A stretch of DNA of 64,000 nt, from assembly GCA_030710605.1 (NCBI GenBank), contig CP092863.1:55332507-55396506 (forward strand), read 5' to 3'. Below the pieces are notes generated by a model. It saw nothing but the letters and a program-made list of their open reading frames with translations, did not search any database and had not been told where the DNA came from. Origin of the DNA: Cordylochernes scorpioides. Lineage: Eukaryota; Arthropoda; Arachnida; Pseudoscorpiones; Chernetidae. Below, one piece after another: positions 52,441-63,331 of the stretch. Both the position numbers and the translations under genes were made by a program. How positions within the stretch are numbered: position 1 is the stretch's first letter; every line of letters begins with the position of its first letter.

Positions 52441-54430
52441 TTTATTTATGGATTGCTCTATTTTCAAAAATATAAATAAGTAAAACTTCTCTTGAATTTT
52501 CATAAATAAATTTCGCTGGCCTGTATAATTAATAGTGACAGCCTTGTACAACCTTTCAATGGTTTGCTAAACAAATTGACGCGCGATTTTATTTGTTAAA
52601 TATATTTGATATCTTTTTTAGCTCTTATTTTCAAGAGGAGAAAGAAGCGTACAAATTTTCGATTATATTGAAAAACATCTATTAAGAAATTCTATGAATT
52701 GGAAGTACTATAAAACGATCAATTACTCAAAAGAGATTTTTCAATATGTTCTCGTGTCTCATGAACAAAAGGAAGTTGATTTATTTTTAGAAAATTGTGA
52801 AAACTTTCGAGTTCCATTTAAGATGAAAACTGCGAGTCTCGTATTCTAAGTAATTCTATGTCAAGAATCATTATTCATAAATATTATTGGGAATTTTTCT
52901 TTAGTATAATTAGTGAAGTCAACAAGTGATGAGAGATTCAATATACATTATAAAATTTTGTATACGTCCAATGTTTTCATATAGAATGGCAAAACTTTCA
53001 GGATATTCAGGTATTTCCGACTCGATTAAATAATTATGAAGCAGAAGAGAAATGAGTAAAAAGTTGCTTTTCAATGCAGAGGTGATACCCGATAACCAAG
53101 AAAGAATTGTTGATGATTTAATAGGCAAGAAATGAAAGAATTCGGTCCCAATTTCTAGATACCAAAGTGAGTCAAAAGAAAAAAAAATCTAGTTAGTCAG
53201 TACAACCATGGAAGTTAATTGCTGCCGATTCAGGATATAGAGCAAGAAATGTAATCTTTAGCCATGAAGACACATATCAACCAAAAAATAAAATTTCTGG
53301 TGGCTCTAGATATTCAATGAAGGGAATTTATGATTTTATTTAAAAAAAAAAAGAATAAAATATGGCCAAGACTAACGAGAAAGGTCAGTTTCCGTAAAAT
53401 ATTGCATCAAGCAAATCATCGCTAACATTTCTCGTTTTTTTGTTGTTGTTGTTGTAGTAAAATTGAGATATCTCTCGAATATATATTCTACCGATACAAA
53501 TATAAACAAACGGATTTTACCGATGTTATACGATTCAAGAAATAAGTTGATATGGAGATCTGAAGACAATAATTGAGCCAACTAATTATTGTTTGTGCAT
53601 ATGCATGAAGGCCAAAGAAATTTGTTGGGCTTCCCAGGTGTGACATGGCTGACCGATAGGGCTACCCAGGTGTGACCTAACTTTCAGTCTGTGATACGCT
53701 TGTCTGTCTTGTAGGGCTGCGCTAGCGTGGACTATCTGAACTAGGCTTGCGTGGCCTGGATGGGCTACACAGATACCGAGTTATTGATATAATAAATGAA
53801 TCTGAACGAAAATAAAAAAATTGCTTGCCTTGTAAAAATATAAGAAAAAAAAAAAAGAATTGTGATGCAAGAAGCCTTAATTTCGACGTCAAGAAAATTC
53901 CGTATAAACAAGTCAAACAAGAAAGAAATGCTGGTCATGGAAGAAGCTAGGAAGGAAGTTTAATATCGAGTTTTTGGGAATACAAGTGAGAAACGATGGA
54001 AAATTTCTGACAATGCAGAGCAATCAAGAAGTCATCAAATCGATGCAGAACTAAGAAACAAAGAAATGGTTGTCGAATCATGGAGATGCAGAAAAAAACA
54101 AGAAAAACTGTTTTAAAATCCCAATCACAATCTCTTAATTATTTCATGCTATCAGAAAATGGAATGGACTTCGTTAAGCTAAGAAAGAAAAAAAAATTCA
54201 GCAATTTGTGATCAAAACATAACATTTCAAAATATCAATGGAAAACAAATTCTATCTCGGGGCTTTTTTTTGGAAGAGACATTTGGCAATTAAAATAATT
54301 TTATTGACAATAAGTCTATTATCAAGGTGCAGAATTCGCACAGTTAATTAATGATTATGAAAATATAACAAGAAGATAATAAAAAATAAATAAATATTAT
54401 GCACAATATGATTATATACAAGGCTCTCTG
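52441..54430. other. AT-rich DNA without recognised features
   Basis: Short ORFs only. A patch at 53620-53770 with repeated ccaggtgtgac is GC-richer, but I do not recognise it. Confidence 0.35.
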
Positions 54431-54439
54431 ATATCGTTC

Positions 54440-55470
54440 ACATTAATATTGACAATGGGTTTCCAACGACTCCACGCATTTCGCGGGCTGCGTAGAATAT
54501 ATAGACCGCGTTCTCACCGCCGAGGAGATGGCGTGTTCTTCGAGGCCCACCGCCAAGATCCAGGACTACAGGTCCGGCGGCCGCCCGAGGATGGACAACG
54601 CCCCTAGGATGAGAGTGCGGACGGTGCTGTAGGATCAGTAGAGGTGCGCCAGCGACAGGTCGCTGGAGCCGCAGGCGATGTAGACAGGCTGGCTCGACGC
54701 CGGGTGCCCCGGATGAGGCAGGACGTGCAAGGTCAGCCGCAGAGCGATGTCCGCTGCATGGTCCCCGAAGGAGAAGTAACGGAAGGATGAGAAATGGACA
54801 CTAGTGGATTGAACATCGCGACAGGCGCCCAGCGCCGTGAGGTGGGAACGGTGGCCAAGCGGAGGCTCTCCAGCGTACGACGTATATCACGTGTGCATAT
54901 GCATATGAACGGCATTGCCGTCCCGCGCAGCAGCAAGGCTTCATCCAAGGTCCTCTCCTTGTGTTAGCAGCGCATTTGTCCGTCCCAGACTTTGTCAGAA
55001 TGCTCCAAGAGCATTTGCATTGGCGCAGGTGCTTCTTGTGAGCCTGGTGATGAGCGGCGGACAGGGTTCGCCAAGGTCACGGATGCGCACTCTTCTCCAC
55101 CTTAAGGGAAGGGAGCCCGAAGCGATGGTGTCATCAGAAACCTGCAGGCACCAACGAGGAGCATGTACAGTTGGATGGAAATGGACACCATCCTGTGGTT
55201 GAGGCTAATAAAGGAGGAAGCCTGTTCCCATAGATCCAGCAGCTGACGGCGACGGGGCAGCAGCCAGGAACCCGAGGACAAGAGGGCCATCTAGATTTCC
55301 GGACTCCGTTCATCCATGAATAGGCGCTTCCTCCACAGTTCTGTGTGTTGATTTAATCCCCTTGAAGCATGCGAGCTGGAGTTGGGTCCTGATGTCCAAC
55401 AACCCCATTCCACCAACGGACACAGGACGAGCCAGTAGACCTCCTGGGAGTCAGGCGGCGACGATAATTT
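54440..55470. other. GC-rich island, possible pseudogene
   Basis: About 1 kb with composition unlike anything nearby. The longest - strand frame across 54480-54840 reads HFSSFRYFSFGDHAADIALR, then HPASSQPVYIACGSSDLSLA, and is cut by TGA and TAG. Other short frames occur on both strands. I do not recognise the product; it could be a decayed host gene, a retrocopy, or transferred DNA. Confidence 0.35.
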
Positions 55471-55477
55471 AATAATA

Positions 55478-55540
55478 ATAATAATAAAAAAGAGCATCTC
55501 CCGATCGTGCAACACTATTACTGATGGCTTTCTTCCATCT
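55478..55540 (-). mobile_element. Penelope-like terminus fragment
   Basis: On the - strand gccatcagtaa ... ttgcacgatcgggagatgct corresponds to the tail next to the hammerhead-like motif at 42056-42160. Confidence 0.45.
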
Positions 55541-55899
55541 AGTGAAAAATATATCAACTATCTGTTGATGAATTTATTTTTCAAAATTAAATTCTACCCT
55601 TTTCATGAAATATCAAGAAAACGACCATTTACACGTCATCATACTATCACCATGATAATTTATTCTTCTCTTCAACTCTTTTTCAAACATTTAATCAATT
55701 CTGTAGCGATGGAAATTTGTCTTAGAAAGTCACAATTTTAAATGAAGAACTCGGAACTTATAAGATGCTGGTAGTCTGAATTGCTGCTTTCGCATCCAAG
55801 CCCCGGGTTAGTACAAAACAACATTGAGGTAGTTTTAAAATGCTTCAATGCCGTCTTCCCCATTCTTTTTTTTTTTTTGTAGATATACAACGCAACTAG

Positions 55900-56120
55900 T
55901 GATTTAAAGTAAGTAACCAAACGTGTCTCTGGTACTTTGTAAGTGTTCCAATTTTAGTATATGTACCGCCGAACAAGCGTGTACAAGCGTGGTACTTTGT
56001 AAGTGTAAATCCAATGTTTTCTACCTGTGTAAAAATTTGGTGTGTACTTGTGGCATAAGCAGCCTTTGATCTCTACCCACCATAATTATGATGGCTCTCA
56101 CCTGGTAACTTAGAGAGTAA
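55900..56120 (+). mobile_element. SINE-like tail fragment
   Basis: taagtaaccaaacg ... ctctggtac and the final ccataattatgatgg palindrome resemble the body and tail of the SINE family at 798 and 21684. No tRNA head. Confidence 0.35.
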
Positions 56121-56156
56121 CGAAAAATAATTCAAAAGATGGCAGATATTCTTGAA

Positions 56157-56190
56157 TATATACACTGACCCGCAAAATAATAGGAACAAC
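56157..56190 (+). mobile_element. Possible Tc1-type transposon end
   Basis: TA followed by cactgacccgcaaaataata resembles Tc1-family terminal repeats. No partner end found within 2 kb. Confidence 0.25.
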
Positions 56191-58279
56191 ATATTTTTTA
56201 ATTTATCTCAAATTTTATCGAACATTTATCAATGAAATTTTATACACAAATTTATTAAAATACCCGAAATCTAACACGTATTTTATGCAAATTAGCCAGT
56301 CAAGCAATGATCTTCTTGCAGTCAATGCATAAATATCTTGGATATTGCTTTTAATATGGGGTGTGATCGCCTTTAACTGATAGACAGGCTCTACAACGGC
56401 GACCCATATTAAGAATTAGGGAGTAAACTCAGCAGTATCAGCTCAGAGTGTGATACAGCGTGTCCATCTACGCAGGCCGCTTCTGGCTCTCTCTCTCTTT
56501 GTCTCGGAGTTAGGCATCCAGGTTTGTGTCATAGCCTCCACCTCTGTCCCGTGGGCTGTCCCGCTCGGTGCTAACATCTAGCCCTGCCTCTTCTTCTTGT
56601 TGTCCACGTGTGGGGAAACCTCAATACTTCGCCTCACGACCCGACTGCCAGTTTATTCACACGATGCTTTACTCGGGGTTACAATACACAATATATATTA
56701 ATTATAAGTAATTTTAAATTTAATATCACAGAGAGGCATATCTGTCGATTTATAATATGTCATAAACTTATAAAAAAAATAATATAATGATAATAAATAA
56801 TAATATATAAAATATATGCACCACATCTTTTTTTTATTAGAATACGCTTCAAGTTAAATATTATTTTAGTTTTTTTTTGTTACTAAAGGACTATCCCTGA
56901 AATCTTTGATAAAACAATCGGGTATTTTTTGAATATTTATAATAAGATAAAAGGGGAGTATAATATGTGTTAGCCTTGGTCTTTAAGCTGAAAATAGAAA
57001 GTAAATTTTTTACACTATTTAACTTTAATATTGTTACTGATAATATATACCGATAAGCGCTAACTTTATAAGTGTTAAATTTGGTATTCGTTTGAGGAAG
57101 GGAGGAAATATGCAATCATTTGCGAATATGTGACAGGTTCTACACAGTCGAATATAAGCTAATATAATATCTTTAATTTATTTGAATGATATTTTGCAAA
57201 ACCGCTGGGAGGGTTCAATTTGAAAAAAAAAAAAACAGAATATCTCATTTTTTTCCTTTGAAGTAGGAACTATAGGCAAGTTTTATTAAGAAGTAGTTCT
57301 GAAATATTCTAAAATTATTTCAATTACATATATAGGAATTTGATGTCAATTACGTGAGCTAAAAACTTCTCCAATAATTTAAAATTACAATGATAATTAT
57401 TGAAGCTGTTGTGTAATTATTAAAAAGGCCGAACATATTTTGATTTATGATGATATTAGTTATTAACTTAGTAGGTTCATCTATTCTTTGAGAAGGCTTA
57501 AAGTTACGAGACCCACACAATTTAAAGAGGGTTATTATTTAATAGGAGAATTACTTCTTGTTGTGCGGCCACTTTTTGTGTGTGTGAGCGGTCTGTCAAA
57601 CAAGAATAGAGAACACTATAATACCGTGGTAACTTCCCGTTACATTCCATACAAATTCAAAGCGACTGTAGACATACTGTAGGTACCACATGTCTTCACA
57701 TGTCGATGCCGTTTCGAAATATCACTCTCAAAATGAATGCAATGCGAAAGGTAATACTTGTGCAGTATCTACTCGGCCGACGGATGTGAAGAGAGGTTGT
57801 GAGGATGGAAACCAGCTTGGTAGAAAACCGACCAGCAGGTGGCTGTGACGTCGTAGCCAGCTGTGAACGTGTGGTGATGTAATGTAGAGCCTAGCTTACA
57901 TATATATACTCCCACACCCCACATGTGTACACACACGTTTTCCACACAATTTGCTTTTCCTATTGTTGATGTGCATTGTTTCCTTTTTAAAAATAAAAAC
58001 ATTGACTAGAGCCTCTGAACTTTATTTTTAGGATCAGATTAGAGAATGGCGTAAGAATCTTCCCAACTCGCAATATCTGCACTAAGGGGAGGAAGTAACC
58101 CAAGATCATCTTCTATCATGTATAGGAGCCATGATTTGTATCCGAACTTAAACACTATAAAAGCTAAGGTAGCCTCTCCCGGCAAAATAAACGTCAAAGG
58201 AGAGGCGACCTTGCTTTTATAGATCTATTTCCTCCCGGTAATAGTTTTCACATACAACTCATTTTACCTAAATTGTCTC
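56191..58279. other. Intergenic DNA
   Basis: No gene supported. 57190-57215 holds a fragment of the repeat family seen at 2637 and 18904. Remaining ORFs are below 80 codons and featureless. Confidence 0.35.
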
Positions 58280-58579
58280 TGTGGAATAATGGCGTCCAGA
58301 CGGCTTGGGTGACAGTAAACATGCCGGCGGCGCCAGCCGCCAACAAAGGACTAACAGAACACGGCTTGGTCTGCTACCGACCGAGTTAGGTGTTTTCCTC
58401 TGTCCTCTTACGTTGTATTAAATAAAGTTAGTTAGAAGGAGATTTTTACCCCCTCCTTTCTGCTATTTAGTGATCTTATTTAAATCCTTGCAACAGCCCA
58501 CAAAGAATCATCACAGCGAATTCTTCTACCGAATCTCGCTTCAGTGTTTTGTGAAACTATTACCCCACATTTCTACACA
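58280..58579 (+). repeat. 5' LTR of BEL
   Basis: TGTGGAATAATGG ... TACACA. Contains aaataaag near 58421. A primer-site-like TGGCGTCTCCGCGGG starts at 58583; I could not assign its tRNA. Confidence 0.9.
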
Positions 58580-58704
58580 AAGTGGCGTCTCCGCGGGTGG
58601 GCTTCTGACAAGGCAAGATCAAGTGGATTAACGGCGGAGTACAAGTTCAAGACTTAAGATAAGTACCTTTTGTTTTATCCTCTGTTTATAGTGTTTTTTG
58701 AAAA

Positions 58705-61700
58705 ATGGAAATTTTAAAAAGGCATAGAAATTTACTTAGAAAGCGACTAACTCGCAGCTTGAAGACGACTGAAGAGTTTCTGTCAGGTACTCCACCGATA
58801 CCTGTAGAGGACATTGAATATAATAGAGAGATCATTGAAGAAACTCACGGTGAGCTTCTTGTGATCCAAGGCAAGATAAGAGACTTCATGCTAACTTCAG
58901 ACGTTAGCGAAGAGGAACTAGAGCAAGACGATGAGGAAGCCTTGCAATATACCCAGAGATATAAGAGGATATATAAAAAATGTCTCGCTCTTGTTGAACC
59001 CAGGGTCACTGCATCCAGTCCCACGACCAGTGAAGTGAGCTTCGCCTCTAGCTCACACCATAGAACTGTAAAGCTACCCAAGATAGAATTAAAGAAGTTT
59101 ACAGGAGAAATAAAAGATTGGTTGGGATGGTGGGCACAGTTCAACAAGATACATGTCGATCCTACTTTAGAAGACAGCGACAAGTTTCAATATCTTGTAC
59201 AGTCTATGTCGCCGGGAACCAGAGCTAGTAAACTGGTTGATAGTTACCCCCCGACTGCCGAGAATTACCCCAAAGTTATAGAAACTTTGACAGAAAGATT
59301 TGGAAGGCCTGAACTGTTGCAACAAGTCTATGTCAGGGACCTTATCCGCCTTATGATCGATTGTTCCTCCAAACAACAGTTGATGGTGACTTCATTTTAT
59401 GATGAGTTGGTGACTCATTTGAGAGCATTGGAATCCTTAAAGATTGAGGCCAGACAGATGTCTGTATTTATATTTCCAATGATTGAGGCATGTCTCTCAG
59501 AGGAACTCATGAAGGCTTGGCAAAGAAGCCCCCTCCATGATGTCAAGATTGATGCTAATGATTCGACTCAAACTAGAGTTGACCTAATTATGGAGTTTCT
59601 CCAAAAGGAAGCTGCAGCAGAACAAGACAGAGCCTTAGCTGGATCCAAGTTTGGATTTAGATCTCTGAAACAAGATAGAAACGTGGGCAGACAATCACAT
59701 CCTGCTAAGATACCTACGGCCTCTGGACTATTTGCTGGACGTGCCCAGAATTGCATCTTTTGTAATAAAGATCATAAAAACACAGAATGTCTTGCTGCGC
59801 GCAGAATGAGCATTAAAGAAAGAAGAGAGCGTATTAAAAACGCTAAATGTTGTTTCTCCTGCCTCCAACCAGGTCATATCTCTTCTAATTGTAGAAGGCG
59901 CATAACTGAATGTATTCGATGTAAGAAGAAGCACCTTGATATTTTATGCCCTCTTAATGCTCCTGGACGAGAGTCAGCGGATGAAGACAAGGAACAGGTG
60001 GAAGACTGTGACGTTTCTCCTACAGTTGAAAACGGAGTTTCATTCTCCGGTCTTAGCGCTTCGTCTCTGATTTTGCTACAGACTCTGAAGATTAAGGTCG
60101 AAGGTGCGACTTCGGCGAAAGTAGTGCGTGCACTCCTTGACACAGGTTCCCAGCGATCCTATATTTTGTCTAAAACAGCTCAGGATCTCGGACTATCTCC
60201 CATTGGCCAGGAATCCCTTAAACATGTGGTGTTTGGAGGTCATACTAGTGAAAGTGTCCACCAAGAATACAGAGTCAATTTGGGTCATGCATCGGGGAAT
60301 TTTAAGATGGTAGCGAAGCTTCTTGACCAACAAAAAATCTGTGCTAACCTACCAAGATTGAGCCGCGGGCCATGGTTGAAAGAACTCAAAGCCCGCAGAA
60401 TCTGGGTTCCTGATATTGGAAAGGATGACATGGAAATTGAAATACTTCTAGGATGCGATGTATTGGGATCTATTTTCATGATGAAATCTTGTGTGTTGTC
60501 AAATGGCTTGACTGCGTCGCAGACGCGTTTTGGATGGACTTTAATGGGAGAATGTCAGCCAGGTAGTGACGTTTCACTCGCTCATCATGTTACAACGATG
60601 ACAATTTCGGAGAGCAGTATAACCAATCTGTGGAATCTCGATGTTCTTGGCATTATGGATCCTATTGAGGTTAAACAGAGAGATCAGAGAGACGCACTGG
60701 CGCGTCGACATTTTCTAAAAACAGTCCAACATTCTGTCTCTGGAAGATATGTTGTTTCCCTCCCGTGGACTGTAGAGAAAGCTAAAATCGCGGACAACAG
60801 GGAGGTTGCTATGAAGAGATTAGAACAGACGACTAAGAAATTAATCTCTTTGAATCTTTATGAGGACTATGATGATATTTTCCGAGGCTGGTTGGATGAT
60901 GGGATAATTGAGAAAGTCCCAGCTGAACAGCACGACGCTGAGGCCTTCTATCTGCCTCATCGTCCTGTGGTGAAACTCTCCAGTGGGACTACGCCTATAA
61001 GGCCTGTCTTTGATGCTTCTAGCAAGGTCTATAGATCCCCATCTTTAAATGACTGTCTTGAAAAGGGACCTAACCTCATAGAGATGATTCCCAACCTTAT
61101 GCTAAGGTTTAGAAATGGCAAGTTTGGTGTCGTGGCAGACATTAAGAAAGCGTTTCTTCAGATTGAGGTAAATGAAAGGGACAGAGATTACCTGCGTTTT
61201 CTATGGTATTCCCAAAATGGAGAAAAGACAGAAGTATTCAGACATAGACGTGTCGTTTTCGGCGTTAACTGTAGTCCTTTCATTTTGGGGGCAGTAATAG
61301 AATACCACCTGTCTAATGTTCGACCTGAACATAAACCGTTAGCTCAGAGGTTGCAGAAATCCTTTTATGTGGATAATTTAGTCACAAGCGTGAACTCTTT
61401 TGAAGATTTACAAGATCTCAAATTGACCGCAACGTCCATCATGGATAATGCTAGGTTGGAGCTAAGCCGTTGGGAGCATAGCCTGGACGTGGCCTCCGAT
61501 ACTTACCCCTTTGAAAGAGCAGAGATATCTAATGTGCTTGGTATATATTGGGATAAAAGGGAAGATTGTTTGTCATGTGAAATTCCCGTAGCCATACCTC
61601 CCAAGATAACCAAAAGGAGTATCCTGTCCTGCTTAGCTCAGATATATGACCCTATTGGATTTCTGAACCCAATATTGATGAAGCCTAAAATTATATTGCA

Positions 61701-61947
61701 AAAGGTTTGGATAAAGCGCGTTAACCAGTTGGGTACCTTTGTCGGGAATCGCGTGAAGGAGATATGCAGACTTAGTGATCCTGGAAATTGGAGATATGTT
61801 CCTAACGAGTGCAATCCAGGTGATTTACCCTCCAGAGGATGCAGCCTCTCCCGACTGATACAGTCTACATGGTGGGAGGGCCCTTCCTGGTTAAAACTCT
61901 CCGAAGAATTTTGGCCTTCCAGGTATAAAGACCTGAATGAAGAATAA
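58705..61947 (+). CDS. pol: BEL Gag-Pol: Gag, zinc knuckles, protease, RT
   Basis: 1080 codons. The capsid-type domain (DUF1759) has LPKIELKKFTGEIKDWLGWW. Two to three zinc knuckles follow at residues ~350-415 (CFSCLQPGHISSNC and others). The A17-type protease is RALLDTGSQRSYIL (residue ~475). RT has IRPVFDASSKVYRSPSLND, VVADIKKAFLQIEV (first Asp), FGVNCSPFILGAVI and FYVDNLVTSV, in which the last Asp of YVDD is Asn (residue ~891). After SCLAQIYDPIGFLNPI the frame jumps (near 61710) to FVGNRVKEI and then NECNPGDLPSRGC, so RNase H is missing. Stop TAA 61945-61947. The deletion keeps the frame. Confidence 0.9.
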   Translation: MEILKRHRNLLRKRLTRSLKTTEEFLSGTPPIPVEDIEYNREIIEETHGELLVIQGKIRDFMLTSDVSEEELEQDDEEALQYTQRYKRIYKKCLALVEPRVTASSPTTSEVSFASSSHHRTVKLPKIELKKFTGEIKDWLGWWAQFNKIHVDPTLEDSDKFQYLVQSMSPGTRASKLVDSYPPTAENYPKVIETLTERFGRPELLQQVYVRDLIRLMIDCSSKQQLMVTSFYDELVTHLRALESLKIEARQMSVFIFPMIEACLSEELMKAWQRSPLHDVKIDANDSTQTRVDLIMEFLQKEAAAEQDRALAGSKFGFRSLKQDRNVGRQSHPAKIPTASGLFAGRAQNCIFCNKDHKNTECLAARRMSIKERRERIKNAKCCFSCLQPGHISSNCRRRITECIRCKKKHLDILCPLNAPGRESADEDKEQVEDCDVSPTVENGVSFSGLSASSLILLQTLKIKVEGATSAKVVRALLDTGSQRSYILSKTAQDLGLSPIGQESLKHVVFGGHTSESVHQEYRVNLGHASGNFKMVAKLLDQQKICANLPRLSRGPWLKELKARRIWVPDIGKDDMEIEILLGCDVLGSIFMMKSCVLSNGLTASQTRFGWTLMGECQPGSDVSLAHHVTTMTISESSITNLWNLDVLGIMDPIEVKQRDQRDALARRHFLKTVQHSVSGRYVVSLPWTVEKAKIADNREVAMKRLEQTTKKLISLNLYEDYDDIFRGWLDDGIIEKVPAEQHDAEAFYLPHRPVVKLSSGTTPIRPVFDASSKVYRSPSLNDCLEKGPNLIEMIPNLMLRFRNGKFGVVADIKKAFLQIEVNERDRDYLRFLWYSQNGEKTEVFRHRRVVFGVNCSPFILGAVIEYHLSNVRPEHKPLAQRLQKSFYVDNLVTSVNSFEDLQDLKLTATSIMDNARLELSRWEHSLDVASDTYPFERAEISNVLGIYWDKREDCLSCEIPVAIPPKITKRSILSCLAQIYDPIGFLNPILMKPKIILQKVWIKRVNQLGTFVGNRVKEICRLSDPGNWRYVPNECNPGDLPSRGCSLSRLIQSTWWEGPSWLKLSEEFWPSRYKDLNEE

Positions 61948-62607
61948 TTCTGTGCGAAAAGAATGCTCGGAACATCGACATTAACATATCAACAATTGAT
62001 GACCCTGCTGTGTCATGCAGAGGCAGTGATGAATGGAAGGCCCATGACTTATGTCAGCGACGATCCGAATGATCTTGTGACAATATCACCTTCCATGTTT
62101 CTACAAGAACAGACAGATGTCGAGTTTCCCGAGTGCCAGAATATGGGATATAATCCAACGACACAGAAACTGCGCTATTTGAGCAAGCTGAGGGAGGAGT
62201 TGAAATCACGATTCAGGAAGGAATATTTGTCCCTCCTGGTCTGGAGAAAACGACGCATTTACAATCCAAAACTCCAGGCTGGGGATGTTGTCCTTGTTGG
62301 TATGGACAATAAAAAGCGTAACTTCTGGCCATTAGCAGTGATCGAGGAGATATTATTTGGAAGAGATGGAGTGAATAGATTAGTGAAGGTGAAAACCGCT
62401 GTAGGAACCTTCCTAAGACCTATTCAGAAAATATATCCCTTGGAAATATCATCAACAGCAGCTTCTTCGCGTTTGCTGAACGATAAAGAGAAAACTGCAA
62501 AAATACAGACTAGATCGGGAAGAACCATTTGTATACCCAACCGATTGGACGATTATTATTGTTTTTCTGTGTGCCTAGATAAAAACAGGTGGGAGTATGT
62601 GGAATAA
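61948..62607 (+). CDS. BEL integrase C-terminal region
   Basis: Continues in the same frame as the preceding ORF after the TAA. LTYQQLMTLLCHAEAVMNGR is the segment just after the integrase catalytic core. It is followed by DPNDLVTISPSMFL and the DUF5641-type C-terminus (WRKRRIYNPKLQAGDVVLVG). The HHCC finger and D,D,E core that should come before are absent, so a second in-frame deletion removed them. The last codons overlap the 3' LTR start (stop 62605-62607). It cannot be an active integrase. Confidence 0.85.
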   Translation, partial: FCAKRMLGTSTLTYQQLMTLLCHAEAVMNGRPMTYVSDDPNDLVTISPSMFLQEQTDVEFPECQNMGYNPTTQKLRYLSKLREELKSRFRKEYLSLLVWRKRRIYNPKLQAGDVVLVGMDNKKRNFWPLAVIEEILFGRDGVNRLVKVKTAVGTFLRPIQKIYPLEISSTAASSRLLNDKEKTAKIQTRSGRTICIPNRLDDYYCFSVCLDKNRWEYVE

Positions 62608-62897
62608 TGGCGTCCAGACGGCTTGGGTGACAGTAAACATGCCGGCGGCGCCAGCCGCCAACAAAGGACTAACAGAACACGGCTTGGTCTGCTACCGACC
62701 GAGTTAGGTGTTTTCCTCTGTCCTCTTACGTTGTATTAAATAAAGTTAGTTAGAAGGAGATTTTTACCCCCTCCTTTCTGCTATTTAGTGATCTTATTTA
62801 AATCCTTGCAGCAGCCCACAAAGAATCATCACAGCGAATTCTTCTACCGAATCTCGCTTCAGTGTTTTGTGAAACTATTACCCTACATTTCTTCACA
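62598..62897 (+). repeat. 3' LTR of BEL
   Basis: Partner of 58280-58579, three differences. Confidence 0.92.
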
Positions 62898-62902
62898 GTC
62901 TC

Positions 62903-63331
62903 CATAAATTAGAGTGTGTAGCGACTTTTGAGGCAAACATTTAATTGATTTACCCCGCGTACGCACCACTCGCTCCAAACAACCACTAAACGTCATACTT
63001 TGTGATATAAAGAAGTTTCTTTCAGGTCTTTTAGAATTTATTCAGAAAAAAAGCTTCAGAAACATTTTAAAATATATTTTAGAGCTTTCTAATCTTTCCC
63101 TATTCCATAGTCCAAACCTATGAAGATATTTAATAAAATTCAATATATTTTATAGTTCAGATATAATCTATACCGTAAAACATTTATGATATTTAGAAGT
63201 GTTATAAAAATAAGGTATCTCTTTATCTCTCTCTATTAAAAATATTAGTATGAACATTTGAACCCTTTGAAAAAATTAAATATTATTTTGGAAAAAATAG
63301 CAAATTTATAGTTTAATGAATAAGAAAATAT
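62903..63331. other. AT-rich DNA
   Basis: No feature recognised. Confidence 0.35.

Larger units (their letters stand above)
58280..62897 (+). mobile_element. BEL/Pao retrotransposon, internally deleted
   Basis: LTRs 58280-58579 and 62598-62897 (300 bp each, three differences) flanked by a perfect 5-bp duplication GTCTC (58275-58279 and 62898-62902). Internal order gag, protease, RT, then a jump to the C-terminus. 4.6 kb, whereas complete elements of the superfamily are usually 6-7 kb. Confidence 0.93.
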
